NCBI RefSeq assembly: GCF_039830145.1
Contig: NZ_CP156082.1
Location: 1,816,001-1,880,000 of the forward strand
Direction of reading: 5' to 3'
Source: Croceibacterium sp. TMG7-5b_MA50
Lineage (GTDB): Bacteria; Pseudomonadota; Alphaproteobacteria; Sphingomonadales; Sphingomonadaceae
Length of the DNA: 64,000 nucleotides
The position numbers and the translations under genes were made by a program. Positions 36,588 to 45,984 of the stretch are shown here, in pieces; position 1 is the first letter of the stretch; the number at the start of each line of letters is the position of its first letter. The notes beneath the pieces were generated by a model, which was not told the origin of the DNA, made no database searches, and saw only the letters and a program-made list of their open reading frames with translations.

Positions 36588-37535
36588 TCAGGCGGCAGCG
36601 ATGCCGACGGCGATCGCCGGGCGACCGAAGCGGACACTCGTCAGCCGTTCGGATTCGTCCCACAATCGCCGGGCCACATCCCGGTCCAGTGCCTGCGGCG
36701 GCACCTTGGCTGACGTGGGATGCCCGCGTGTGCCGCCAAGTCGATCCGGCCCGTAATAGCCGCCACCGTCCGCCTGTGATGCAGTCGCCGCATAGAGCGT
36801 CGGCAGAGCACCCTGTGCCGCCGGCTGGAACAGAAACGGCATGGTCGTGAGCAGCAGACCGTTGAGGCTGCCCCGGCCCGAACCATTGGGAATCAGCTCG
36901 GTGCGGCTGACGCCCGGATGGGCGGCAATGCTGCGGATCGGCCAGCCCGCCGCCTCTGCCCGGCGCTGCAGCTCGAACGCGAACAGCAGGCAAGCAAGCT
37001 TGGACTGAGCGTAGACGGGGAAGGGTTTGTAATCCCGCTCCGAATTGAGGTCATGGAAATTGATCGCGCCGCTGGGCGCCGCGATGCTGGACAGGCTGAC
37101 CACCCGCGAGGACCGCCCATTGCACAGCAGCGGGAGCAGCAATCCGGTCAACGCAAAATGGCCGAGGTGGTTGGTGCCCAGTTGCAGCTCGAAGCCGTTG
37201 GCGGTCACCCGTCGCACGGGCGGAGCCATCACGCCGGCATTATTGACCAGCAGATCGATACACCGGCGATCCCGCCCGATCCGCTCAGCAAAGGCGCCGA
37301 TGGAGTCGAGATCGGCAAGGTCCAGTTGCTCGAAGCTGACGGCGGCCCCCGGCACCGCATCGCGGATGCTGTCGACCGCGGTGGCACCCTTGTCCGGGTT
37401 GCGGCCGGCAACGATCACCCCCGCCCCTGCACGCGCCAGGGCAAGAGCTGTCTCGTAGCCGAGGCCGCCAGTGCCGGTGACGATGGCCAGGCGGCCGTTC
37501 TGGGACGGAATGTCCGATGCAGTCCAACGGGGCAT
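36588..37535 (-). CDS. SDR family oxidoreductase (retinol-dehydrogenase-like)
   Basis: 315 residues. TGTGGLGYETA is the cofactor loop (here TGxGGLG), NNAGVM follows, then the catalytic Ser in SLSSIAAPSG and YAQSKLA. The long C-terminal part with HPGVSRTEL is typical of WW-domain-oxidoreductase/retinol-dehydrogenase-like SDRs. It is convergent with the MFS gene (3 bases between stops) and lies 71 bases after the AraC regulator on the same strand, its likely controller. Confidence 0.88.
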   Translation of the reverse strand: MPRWTASDIPSQNGRLAIVTGTGGLGYETALALARAGAGVIVAGRNPDKGATAVDSIRDAVPGAAVSFEQLDLADLDSIGAFAERIGRDRRCIDLLVNNAGVMAPPVRRVTANGFELQLGTNHLGHFALTGLLLPLLCNGRSSRVVSLSSIAAPSGAINFHDLNSERDYKPFPVYAQSKLACLLFAFELQRRAEAAGWPIRSIAAHPGVSRTELIPNGSGRGSLNGLLLTTMPFLFQPAAQGALPTLYAATASQADGGGYYGPDRLGGTRGHPTSAKVPPQALDRDVARRLWDESERLTSVRFGRPAIAVGIAAA

Positions 37536-37606
37536 GACAGGCTCCTTTCACGATACCCGCCAAAGCTAGTGCCGGTGCCGTCCGGCACCATGCCCGATGC
37601 CAGCCG

Positions 37607-38638
37607 TTACATGCCCGATCCTCCGGCGGCGGCGCGCCGCTCCCCCGGCTGGCGTGCGGCGGCCGCCAGCAGCGCGCGGAAGTTCATGACGTCCCGCTTG
37701 GGCGCGACACCGAAGGCGCGCGTATACTCACGGCTGAACTGGGACGCGCTCTCGTACCCGACCTGGAACGCCGCCTCCGATACGTTGGCGGCATTGGTCA
37801 CCATCAGCCGCCGCGCCTCCAGCAGGCGCAGTTGCTTCTGGAACTGGACCGGCGTCATCGATGTCATCTGCTTGAAGTGGTGATGGAAGGACGACGGGCT
37901 CATGTTCGCCACCTCCGCCAGTTGTTCTACCCGCAGCGTCTCGGCGAACTTGCGATGCAGCATCTGGATGACGCGGGCGACCCGTTCGGTATTGGTTTCG
38001 GGCAAGGCCAGCTTGGCCATCTCGCCGCCATGCGGCCCGGTCAGCAGCCAGTAGCAGATTTCCCGCATGATTGCGGGGTAGAGCACCGGCACGGCATCGG
38101 GCGTCTGCGTCAGGCGCACCAGCCGCGTGATGCAATCGGCCAGCGGTTCGTCCACCCGCCCGATGAACACGCACGGCACGTTGGCAGCGGAGGGCACGGG
38201 CGGGCTCGCCATCTGCTGCATCACCTCGCGCAGCATGGCGACGTCGAAATCGACGGTGACACCGAGATAGGGCTTTTCTGGAGTGGCGCCGACCATGCGA
38301 CCCTTGGCCGGCAGCTCCACGCTGACCACCAGGCATTCCATTTCCCGGTAAGCGAGCGCGGTGTCGCCAAACATGATTTCCTTGGCGCCCTTCACCACCA
38401 CGCAGAGCGACGGACGGTAGATGTTGCGGATCGGCATGATCTCCTGACAGGATCGCACGATCCGCACTGCATCCATCGGCGTAAGGAACTGACCCTCGCC
38501 GCCGCCCTGCGCCGCGATCACCTCCATCATTGCCGCCACCAGGGAAGGCGGCGAGAGGCGTGCCCCGCCGTTCTCCGCGGGGTGCGCTTGCCCTGCAGGA
38601 AAAGGCAAGATCTTCGCTGTATCTGATATTCTGTTCAT
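37607..38638 (-). CDS. AraC family regulator (AraC_N type), copy 1
   Basis: 343 residues. The N-terminal cupin-like AraC_N domain (IYRPSLCVVVKGAKEIMFGD, LVVSVELPAKG) is followed by two helix-turn-helix motifs (VEQLAEVANMSPSSFHHHFK and ANVSEAAFQVGYESASQFSR, then EYTRAFGVAPKRD). The ATG follows AGGGA by 9 bases. It probably activates the SDR gene next to it. It is a paralogue of the regulator at 41200. Confidence 0.92.
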   Translation of the reverse strand: MNRISDTAKILPFPAGQAHPAENGGARLSPPSLVAAMMEVIAAQGGGEGQFLTPMDAVRIVRSCQEIMPIRNIYRPSLCVVVKGAKEIMFGDTALAYREMECLVVSVELPAKGRMVGATPEKPYLGVTVDFDVAMLREVMQQMASPPVPSAANVPCVFIGRVDEPLADCITRLVRLTQTPDAVPVLYPAIMREICYWLLTGPHGGEMAKLALPETNTERVARVIQMLHRKFAETLRVEQLAEVANMSPSSFHHHFKQMTSMTPVQFQKQLRLLEARRLMVTNAANVSEAAFQVGYESASQFSREYTRAFGVAPKRDVMNFRALLAAAARQPGERRAAAGGSGM

Positions 38639-39135
38639 CGACCGGTCCCTCTAGCTTGAGCATGCGAAAACCAAGCGGGACGAGAGCATCATGGCAGAAC
38701 GTCGCTTAAGGTCAATGGTACTTCAAAGTACTGCGGATGATGTCGGCAACAGGCCGGGTCGAAATCTGCATTATGGTTGGCAGATCTTGCCTGTTTACCC
38801 ATTCCCTATTCTCTTGAATCCTTTGTGCCTATTGCCGGACAAGGGATAGGCTTGGCGCGTTCCTGCGGCGACCCAACCCGATACGATGGCTGCGCACTTT
38901 GCCGGCCCTCGAAAGCGACCCGCTGATCTCGTCCGGCAACGACTCATCCTAGCACCGAAAGCGGCAGCGCCAATGGCTGCCGCGCCAAGCCGACCCGTTT
39001 CGGCCGGCGATCAGTCACCCCCAACCCGCCGGTCCGATCGGCGCCTGCCTGCCCCGGAGGCGCCGGCCACTGGGGGCTTCCGCCCCATTGCAGCACCCGG
39101 TGGCTCCCCTCCCCTGCCCCAAGGAAACTGTCCGT
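38639..39135. other. Gene-free stretch between AraC and the OmpV-like gene
   Basis: About 500 bases without a convincing gene. It should hold the promoters of the divergent AraC and OmpV-like genes. No motif was recognised. Confidence 0.5.
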
Positions 39136-39921
39136 ATGCGTCACATCCTTCCCCCTCTGTTCGCCACCTGCTGCGCCATTCCCGCCGCCGCGCAGGAGGC
39201 ACCCTCCGCCGGAGGCCTGCACGGGCAGGTCGCCGTGGGTGCCGGCGTCGCACCCGAATATGACGGATCGGACGACATGCGGGTCATTCCGCTGCTGTTC
39301 GGCGATCTGCAATTGGGCGACGTCACGCTGGAACTGCGTGGCCTGCGTGCCCGGGCCGACCTGATCGCCGATCCGCGCCTGTCGCTGGGTCCTGTCATCG
39401 CCCCCCGACTGGAACGCAACGACGTGGATGGGCCGGTCGGCTTGCTGCCGGAGATCGACACGGCAGTGGAGGCGGGCGCATTTGTCGGCTACCGCCTGGG
39501 CGGCGATGCGCGCGGACAGGGGGCAGTGCAGGTGGAGCTTACCGCCCTGCATGACGTGTCCGATGTCCATAACGGATCGTTGGTAACCGGCAGTGCCAGC
39601 TATGCGGCGATCAGAAGGCTCGACCTGTTCGTGTCTCTGGATGCGCAGGCGACCTGGGCCGACGCCGATTATACCCGAATCTATTTCGGCATTGCTCCCG
39701 CCGCCGCAATGGCCAGCAACCTCGCCCCCTACGATCCCGGTGCCGGCTTCCGGGATGTGGGCGCCGGAATCACCGTCGGTTACTACTTCAGCCGGCGCTG
39801 GGGCGTGATCGGCCGGGCCGGAGCGAACTACTTGATCGGCGACCCGGCAGACAGTCCGGTCACCGATGAAGGCCGCCGCTGGCAGCCCCTCGCCGGCGTC
39901 GCATTGTCGTATCGGTTCTGA
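39136..39921 (+). CDS. MipA/OmpV family outer-membrane protein
   Basis: 261 residues with a signal peptide (MRHILPPLFATCCAIPAAAQ). The mature part begins GQVAVGAGVAPEYDGSDDMR, the usual OmpV start, then alternates in beta-barrel style and ends with a terminal Phe (VALSYRF). The start at 39136 follows AAGGAAA. It sits in the outer membrane; family members bind the murein-synthesis scaffold or serve as porins. It is followed after 12 bases by the DedA fusion gene, so both may affect the envelope. Confidence 0.87.
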   Translation: MRHILPPLFATCCAIPAAAQEAPSAGGLHGQVAVGAGVAPEYDGSDDMRVIPLLFGDLQLGDVTLELRGLRARADLIADPRLSLGPVIAPRLERNDVDGPVGLLPEIDTAVEAGAFVGYRLGGDARGQGAVQVELTALHDVSDVHNGSLVTGSASYAAIRRLDLFVSLDAQATWADADYTRIYFGIAPAAAMASNLAPYDPGAGFRDVGAGITVGYYFSRRWGVIGRAGANYLIGDPADSPVTDEGRRWQPLAGVALSYRF

Positions 39922-39933
39922 GCGGCCACGCCC

Positions 39934-41109
39934 ATGATCGCCGCCGATCCGATCGCCGCCGCGCTGCTGCTGGTGGCCCCGTTGGGCCTGCTTGGCGTGT
40001 TCACGCTCTCCCTTGTGGAGCGGGTGGTGCCGGTGCTGCCTTCGCAAGGTCTGTTCGCGGCCATCGGCATGGCATCGGCGCAGGGCCATTGGAACCTGCC
40101 TGCGGCCCTGTCGCTATCGGTGCTGGGCAGCAGCGTCGGCGCGGGTGCCTGCTTCGTCGCCGGCTGCGCCATGGCCCGATCGCGCCGCCTGCGCCTGCCG
40201 CGCGGACTTCGGCGCCGGTTCGGCCTCGGCCGGAGATTGCCGCATGGGAACGGTGCAACGCTGCCCTTCAGCGCGCAGATGGTGCCGGCCGTGCGCTTAC
40301 TGGCCCCATTGATGGGTGGCGCAATGCGGGCCGATCCGCGACGATTCCTGCTCTGGACACTGGCAGGGCTGAGCCTGTGGAACGCCGCCTTCATGACGCT
40401 GGGCTATCTACTTGCGCAGCCGGGACGGGCACCGAACATGACGCTGGTGTGCCTAATGCTGGGCGCCGCGTCGGGCCTGCTCCTCCTGCTGCTGCGGATT
40501 ACCGCACGATGGCGCCGACTGACAGCGAGCCGCTGGTCGGACCGCCTGCGGTTCTGGCGGGCGTGGCTGCGCGATCCACTGGCGGTGGCGGCGCTGGCAC
40601 CGTCGGGCCGCGCACTCGCGGCGCTGATCACGCGGGAGATCGCGCCGGGCACCGGCCCCGTGCTCGAACTCGGCAGCGGCACCGGCGTGTTCGCCCAGGC
40701 GCTGCTGGCCCGCGGCGTGCCTGCATCGTCACTGACCCTGGTAGAACGGGATCCGGACCTTGCCGCTCTGCTGCGCCGGCGCTTCCCGGACGCGAGAATC
40801 CTGTCGATCGATGCGGCCGCGCTGGCGCAGAACGGCATGACCGGGCCCATGCCGTTCGGTTCCGCCGTCTGCGGCCTGGGCCTGCTCGCCATGCCACCGG
40901 CGCAGGTGGAGTCGATCCTGAGAGCGACTTTCGCCCGCCTCGCCCCCGGCGCGTCCCTGTACCTGTTCACCTATGGTCGCCAGTGCTCCGTGCCGGATAC
41001 CGTCTTGCAGCGCCTCAGTCTGACATCTCGACGCATCGGAACCGCATGGCGCAATCTTCCGCCCGCGACAGTGCATCGCCTGCGCGCGACAAGCCCGCTC
41101 GAAGCATGA
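39934..41109 (+). CDS. DedA-like membrane domain fused to a PmtA-like phospholipid N-methyltransferase
   Basis: 391 residues. Residues 1-170 look like a DedA/SNARE-associated membrane domain: LVERVVPVLPSQGLF, a glycine-rich second helix, and PAVRLLAPLMGGAMRADPRR, then FLLWTLAGLSLWNAAFMTLG, where the Arg fits the conserved DedA site. A linker helix (about 170-190) leads to a methyltransferase (200-391) with the SAM loop LELGSGTGVF (244-253), preceded by LRDPLAVAALAPSGRALA as in PmtA-type phosphatidylethanolamine methyltransferases. The fusion would put a lipid flippase-like part beside a lipid-modifying enzyme. It is cotranscribed with the OmpV-like gene. The function is inferred. Confidence 0.8.
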   Translation: MIAADPIAAALLLVAPLGLLGVFTLSLVERVVPVLPSQGLFAAIGMASAQGHWNLPAALSLSVLGSSVGAGACFVAGCAMARSRRLRLPRGLRRRFGLGRRLPHGNGATLPFSAQMVPAVRLLAPLMGGAMRADPRRFLLWTLAGLSLWNAAFMTLGYLLAQPGRAPNMTLVCLMLGAASGLLLLLLRITARWRRLTASRWSDRLRFWRAWLRDPLAVAALAPSGRALAALITREIAPGTGPVLELGSGTGVFAQALLARGVPASSLTLVERDPDLAALLRRRFPDARILSIDAAALAQNGMTGPMPFGSAVCGLGLLAMPPAQVESILRATFARLAPGASLYLFTYGRQCSVPDTVLQRLSLTSRRIGTAWRNLPPATVHRLRATSPLEA

Positions 41110-41199
41110 GCTTTCCAAGGTTCGACCGCCGACAATCCGTCTCCTTGCCACATCCACCCTGCCCTTTGTCGGAAACGACCGAATGCTTCCGCTTGGGCC

Positions 41200-42162
41200 A
41201 TGAACGACCACATCTGCGCCATGACCACGCCTGTTCGCCCGTTTGACAATGACCGCCTGCTGGCCGCCGTGCTGCAGCATGCCGACCGCTGTGCCGACGC
41301 CGACGGTGTGGTGCTGACGCCTGTGCCCGGCTTGCGCATGATGCGGACCTGGCGCCTGCAGGGTCCGATGCGGTCCATCTACCGGCCGCTGATCTGCCTG
41401 GTGCTGCAGGGCCGCAAGTCGCTGCTGGTCGGGCAGGAAGAGCGCCTGCTGCATGCCGGGCAGTCCATCATCGTCGCGGCGCATATGCCGGTCACCGGCC
41501 ATATCGTGCAGGCGACGCCCGCCGAACCCTATGTCGCTGTCGCCATCGAGCTGGACCTAGCGCTGCTGCACACGCTGGCGCTGGAGATCGGGGATGCGCC
41601 GGCGACGGGGTCGGTGAGCACGCCGGTCTTTTCCGAAACGCTGGACCAGACGATCATCGATTGTGCCACCCGGCTGCTGCGCCTGATCGATCATCCGGAG
41701 GCGATTGCGCCGGTACAGCCGGCGATCATGCGCGAGCTGCATTACTGGCTGTTGCGCAGCCAGCATGGCACGGCCCTGCGGCACCTGGCGATCCCGAGCG
41801 GGGAGCAGCAGCGGCTGACCCGCGCGATCGACCTGCTGCGCCAGCGGTTCCGCGAACCGATCGGCATCGACCGGCTGGCGGCGGCGGCGAACCTCAGCCC
41901 ATCCGCCTTTCGCCGTCATTTTAAGGAGCTGACCAGCCTGTCCCCGCTCCAGTTCCAGACGCACCTGCGGCTGACCGAGGCCCGGCGGCTCATGATCGCC
42001 GAAGCCATGCCGGCCGGGCTCGCCGCGCTGGAGGTCGGGTATCAGAGCGCGTCGCACTTCTCGCGCGACTTCGTGCGGATGTTCGGCGCCCCGCCCCGGC
42101 GCGACCGGGTGGCGCGCACCGCGCCCCTCCCGGCCGCAACGCTGGAGCCTGCCGGCAGCTAG
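41200..42162 (+). CDS. AraC family regulator (AraC_N type), copy 2
   Basis: 320 residues. AraC_N domain (IYRPLICLVLQGRKSLLVGQ, IIVAAHMPVTGHIVQATPAE) and two helix-turn-helix motifs (IDRLAAAANLSPSAFRRHFK, GLAALEVGYQSASHFSRDFV, then RMFGAPPRRD). An ATG at 41221 is an alternative start. The stop overlaps that of the convergent molybdenum hydroxylase gene by 4 bases. It likely controls the PaoABC-like operon or the envelope genes upstream. Paralogue of the regulator at 37607. Confidence 0.9.
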   Translation: MNDHICAMTTPVRPFDNDRLLAAVLQHADRCADADGVVLTPVPGLRMMRTWRLQGPMRSIYRPLICLVLQGRKSLLVGQEERLLHAGQSIIVAAHMPVTGHIVQATPAEPYVAVAIELDLALLHTLALEIGDAPATGSVSTPVFSETLDQTIIDCATRLLRLIDHPEAIAPVQPAIMRELHYWLLRSQHGTALRHLAIPSGEQQRLTRAIDLLRQRFREPIGIDRLAAAANLSPSAFRRHFKELTSLSPLQFQTHLRLTEARRLMIAEAMPAGLAALEVGYQSASHFSRDFVRMFGAPPRRDRVARTAPLPAATLEPAGS

Positions 42163-44330
42163 AGCAGGTCCTCGATCCGGAACGGCATCTCACGCAGGCG
42201 GGTACCGGTGGCGTGATGGATGGCGTTGGCGACCGCTGCGGCGCAGCCGACCATGGCGACCTCGCCAAGCCCCTTGGCGCCAAGGCTGTTCACCACCGGA
42301 TCGGGCTCGTCGATGAAGCTGACGTCGATCTCCCCGATGTCGGCGTTCACCGCGACCACGTAATCGGCCAGATCGTTGTTCAGCCACCCGCCATAGCGCG
42401 GGTCCACCTCCGTTTCTTCCCGCAGCGCGGCGCTGATCGCCCAGGTGACGCCGCCGCGCACCTGGCTGGCGGCGGTGCGCGGGCTCATCACCCGGCCGCA
42501 ATCGGCCACGCTGACGACGCGCGGCACCCGCACGCGGCACGTGCGCGGTTCCACCCGCACCTCCACGAAGTGCGCGATGTAGCTGAACGTGGTGAAGGCA
42601 GGGAAGAACGGCCCGGCCAGCGCCATGCCACCCTGCCGGAAGGTGGCCAGTTCTTCCGCCCCCTGCCCGTGCGGGATATGGGTTACCTCCACGCTAAGCG
42701 ACGGGCGGCGCACGGCCGCGAGCTGGCGATGGAGGTCCCCCGCGACCTGCCGGGTGGCCAGCAGCTCGGCCATCGCCGCCTTGATCCGGCCTGCCGCCTC
42801 CAGCGCGGCCGGCACGACGCTCGCCGTGCCCCACGACCCGGCCGTGGTGTGCTGCGCCGCGGCGGAGGTGTCGCCGATGGCGAGTTCCAGCCGGGCGGGA
42901 TCGATGTCGAGTTCGCGCACCAGCACCTGCTCGATCGTGGAGCGGATGCCCTGCCCCATCTCGTGCGCCGCGGCGGCGAAGCGGGTGGTCCCGTCCGCCC
43001 GCACGGTCAGGGTGGCGATATTGGGGTGGATATGCACCGGGTACGCGCCGGCGGCCACGCCCCAGCCCACCTGCGTCCCGTCCGCCAGCCGCATGGAGCC
43101 GGGCGCCGCGCTGCGCCGGTCCCACCCGAACCGGCGCGCGCCTTCGCGCAGGCATTGATGCAGGTGGTTGGACGATTGCGGCCGGTCATGGATCGGGTCG
43201 TGGTTCGTGCCGTGGCGCAGGCGGTATGCCACCGGGTCCTGTTCCAGCATCGCCGCCAGTTCGTCCACCGCGCTTTCAAAGGCGAAGCAGGACGGGTGCG
43301 GGTGCGGCGCGCGCATGTAGCCCGGCGATTGCGTATCGATCCGGATGTTCGCGGCGGTGCCGTGGAAGTCAGTCAAGCCGTACATCTGCGGCGCCGCCTC
43401 CAGATATTCGGCCGGCGAAAACTGCCCGGTGCGCGACTGCTGGTGATCGGCGTCGTAACGGACTGCGATCATCTGCCCCGACGCGTCCGCGCCGATCTCA
43501 ACCCGGTGGCGGCTGCGCGGGCGGAACGAAGCATTGTGGAAGATCTGCCCGCGCGGCAGGACCAGCTTGACCGGCCGGCCGGTCAGCATCGCCGCATGCG
43601 CCACGATGGCGGTCTGCCGCTGGGGGGTTCCCTTCTGCCCAAACCCGCCGCCGATTTGCGGGCTCTTCGCCACCACCTGATCGGGTTCGAGCCGCAGGTT
43701 GCGCAGGACCGCACCCTTGGCCCCGCTGGTGCTCTGCGTGCCTTCATGCACGGTCAGCACGCCGTCGCGCCAGAACGCGGTGGTGGACAGCATTTCGATC
43801 GGATTGTGATGCTGCGCGGGGGACACGTATTCGGCCCGCAGGCGCGTGGTCGCCCGCGCCATGGCCGCATCCGCATCGCCGGTCGTGACCGGCTCGACCG
43901 GCTCCGCCCGATGCCCCGCGCTGTCGATCAGCGGGGCGAACGCATCGTCGGGCGTGTAGCGGGGGCGGATCGCCTCCCCTCCCTCGATCGCGGCCTCCAG
44001 CGTCTCCGCCAGCACCAGCGCGACCGGCTGCCCGCGATAGGCGATCTCGGCCGTGATCATCGGCGGGGGTGGCGGCGGGCCTTCGGCACCTGCGGTGGGC
44101 GACGGCACGGGCGGTGGAAAGTCCGTGGCGGTCAGCACGCGGACGACCCCCGGCACCTGCAGCGCCGCCTCCACCGGCACCGCATCGACCCTTCCCTTCG
44201 CGATGGTAGCGGGAACCATCATGGCGTGCAGCAGGTCGGGGAAGGCGAAATCGGCGGCGTAGAGCGCCGCGCCACGAACCTTCTCGCGCGCATCGACCCG
44301 AGCACGATCGGGAAAGGGTGCGATACTCAT
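42159..44330 (-). CDS. paoC: PaoC-like molybdopterin-binding aldehyde oxidoreductase subunit
   Basis: 723 residues. It starts FPDRARVDAREKVRGAALYA, typical of YagR/PaoC. Molybdopterin-site runs include QIGGGFGQKGTPQRQ, MRAPHPHPSCFAFESAVDEL, AAHEMGQGIRSTIEQVLVRE, GDTSAAAQHTTAGSWGTAS and the active-site NSLGAKGLGEVAMVGCAAAV, whose Glu is the catalytic base. No signal of its own; co-export with the Tat-bearing 2Fe-2S subunit is expected. It oxidises aldehydes to acids. Its start overlaps the FAD subunit stop (ATGA). I see no PaoD/XdhC maturation gene in the window. Confidence 0.9.
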   Translation of the reverse strand: MSIAPFPDRARVDAREKVRGAALYAADFAFPDLLHAMMVPATIAKGRVDAVPVEAALQVPGVVRVLTATDFPPPVPSPTAGAEGPPPPPPMITAEIAYRGQPVALVLAETLEAAIEGGEAIRPRYTPDDAFAPLIDSAGHRAEPVEPVTTGDADAAMARATTRLRAEYVSPAQHHNPIEMLSTTAFWRDGVLTVHEGTQSTSGAKGAVLRNLRLEPDQVVAKSPQIGGGFGQKGTPQRQTAIVAHAAMLTGRPVKLVLPRGQIFHNASFRPRSRHRVEIGADASGQMIAVRYDADHQQSRTGQFSPAEYLEAAPQMYGLTDFHGTAANIRIDTQSPGYMRAPHPHPSCFAFESAVDELAAMLEQDPVAYRLRHGTNHDPIHDRPQSSNHLHQCLREGARRFGWDRRSAAPGSMRLADGTQVGWGVAAGAYPVHIHPNIATLTVRADGTTRFAAAAHEMGQGIRSTIEQVLVRELDIDPARLELAIGDTSAAAQHTTAGSWGTASVVPAALEAAGRIKAAMAELLATRQVAGDLHRQLAAVRRPSLSVEVTHIPHGQGAEELATFRQGGMALAGPFFPAFTTFSYIAHFVEVRVEPRTCRVRVPRVVSVADCGRVMSPRTAASQVRGGVTWAISAALREETEVDPRYGGWLNNDLADYVVAVNADIGEIDVSFIDEPDPVVNSLGAKGLGEVAMVGCAAAVANAIHHATGTRLREMPFRIEDLL

Positions 44331-45346
44331 GCCCGGTTCCTTTCAGCGGCGATCAGAATGGCATCGGCAACCGTGCGTGCTCCCAGTTCGATCTTGAAGC
44401 CATTGTGATGCCCGGCCCGCGCGCCCTCCATCGCGGCGCGCCCGGCCGCCAGCACGGCCTCCGGCGTGACCGCCTGCCCTTGCAGCACCTGCTCCGCCGC
44501 CGCGGCGCGCCACGGCCGCGTGGCAACCCCGCCCAGCGCGACATGCGCGCGGCGGATCACCCCGCCGTCCAGATCCAGCGCCACCGCAGCAGACGCGATG
44601 GCGAAGGCGTAGCTCTCCCGATCGCGGATCTTGTGATAGGTGGAATGGCGCCCGGCACGCGTGGCTGGCACGATGATGGCAATGATCATCTCGCCCGGCA
44701 GCAGGGTGAATTCCAGGTGCGGCGTATCCCCCGGCAGCCTGTACAGATCGGCCACCGGCACCGTGCGCGCACCCTCCGGCCCGGCCAGCTCCACCTGCGC
44801 GTCCATGGCGGTCAGCGCCACGGGCCAGTCGCCAGGACTGACCGCATTGCACGCGGCGCTCTGCCCCAGCACCGCCTGTCCCCGGTCGATCCCGTCCTGC
44901 GCGGCGCAGCCGGCGCCCGGCTCCCGCTTGTTGCAGGGGTAGATGTTGGCGGTGGACGCGCTGCCCGCGCCGTTGCGGTAGTATAGGCACCGCGTGCGTT
45001 GCAGCAGGTTGCCGCCGACGGTCGCCATGTTGCGCAATTGTTGCGATGCCGCCTTAGCCAGACTTTCCGCAAAAACCGGATAATCGCGCTGCACCGCGCG
45101 GTCTGCCGCCACGTCGCTCATCAGGGCGAGCGCGCCGAAGCGCAGCGTGTCGCCATCCGTGTCGATGTCGTCCATGCCGCGGATCGCCGTGATGTCGATG
45201 AGCTGCGCCGGTTGCTCCACGCGAAGCTTCATCAGGTCGTACAGCGTCGTGCCGCCGGCAATGTAGCGGGCGCCGCTGCCCGCCTGCGCAAACACCTCGA
45301 TCGCGGCGGCGGCGCTGTCGGGCCGGGCATAGCTGAAGGCGCGCAT
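44327..45346 (-). CDS. paoB: PaoB-like FAD-binding subunit with extra 4Fe-4S segment
   Basis: 339 residues, start at 45346 (MRAFSYARPDSAAAAIEVFA). FAD motifs are YIAGGTTLYDLMKL, ATVGGNLLQRTRC and SPGDWPVALTAMDA. CLYYRN, IYPCNKREPGAG and CAA form the Cys-rich insertion that carries a 4Fe-4S cluster in E. coli PaoB. It passes electrons from the molybdenum site to an acceptor. It overlaps PaoA (TGATG) and PaoC (ATGA), so the three subunits are made together. Confidence 0.9.
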   Translation of the reverse strand: MRAFSYARPDSAAAAIEVFAQAGSGARYIAGGTTLYDLMKLRVEQPAQLIDITAIRGMDDIDTDGDTLRFGALALMSDVAADRAVQRDYPVFAESLAKAASQQLRNMATVGGNLLQRTRCLYYRNGAGSASTANIYPCNKREPGAGCAAQDGIDRGQAVLGQSAACNAVSPGDWPVALTAMDAQVELAGPEGARTVPVADLYRLPGDTPHLEFTLLPGEMIIAIIVPATRAGRHSTYHKIRDRESYAFAIASAAVALDLDGGVIRRAHVALGGVATRPWRAAAAEQVLQGQAVTPEAVLAAGRAAMEGARAGHHNGFKIELGARTVADAILIAAERNRA

Positions 45347-45984
45347 CAGGCCTGCCCCCCTTGCGCCACCGCCTCGATCGCGGCGACAATCCCGACATAG
45401 GCGCCGCAACGGCAGATATTGCCGCTCATATATTCGCGGATGCTGTCGCGGCTGGTGGCGTGTCCTTCCTGGACGCAAGCGATCGCCGCCATGATCTGCC
45501 CTGGCGTGCAATACCCGCATTGCAGCGCATCGTGATCGATGAAGGCCTGCTGCATGGGATGCAGCTCCTCCCCATCGGCCAATCCTTCGATTGTGGTCAC
45601 GAACCGCCTGTCCACTTTAGCGGCCAGGGTCAGGCAGGATGCGACGCGGCGCCCGTCGACATGGACGGTGCAGGCGCCGCACTGCCCATGGTCGCAGCCC
45701 TTCTTGGCCCCGGTCAGGTGAAGCTGTTCGCGCAGCAGGTCCAGCAGCGACGTGCGCGTGTCGATCTTCATCCGCATCGCCTGCCCATTGATCCGCGGGG
45801 CGATCGTCATCGCGATCCCAGCCGGTGCCGCTGCTTCCGCCGTCGCGGCCGCCGCGCCCGCCTGCGCCCGGGCCGCTTGGCCGGTCGCGGAGATGGTTGC
45901 AGCCGCGCCCAGTCCGGCTGCGATGACCGTGCGCCGGTCCAGTTCAATCAGCGGGGTGGAAATTTTCTGTCCGGTATCGGTCAT
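45346..45984 (-). CDS. paoA: PaoA-like 2Fe-2S subunit with Tat signal
   Basis: 212 residues, start at 45984 (MTDTGQKIST). The twin-arginine signal ELDRRTVIAAGLGAAATISA is followed by an Ala-rich linker. Cluster Cys are in KKGCDHGQCGACTVHVDG, ASCLTL, LQCGYCTPGQ and GNICRCGAYVG. It exports the heterotrimer and relays electrons between the molybdenum and FAD subunits. First gene of paoABC. Confidence 0.92.
   Translation of the reverse strand: MTDTGQKISTPLIELDRRTVIAAGLGAAATISATGQAARAQAGAAAATAEAAAPAGIAMTIAPRINGQAMRMKIDTRTSLLDLLREQLHLTGAKKGCDHGQCGACTVHVDGRRVASCLTLAAKVDRRFVTTIEGLADGEELHPMQQAFIDHDALQCGYCTPGQIMAAIACVQEGHATSRDSIREYMSGNICRCGAYVGIVAAIEAVAQGGQA

Noticed and set aside
42213-44408. 731-residue + strand ORF opposite paoC
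   Set aside because: Low-complexity Arg/His/Gly-rich shadow frame; paoC cofactor motifs are on the other strand.
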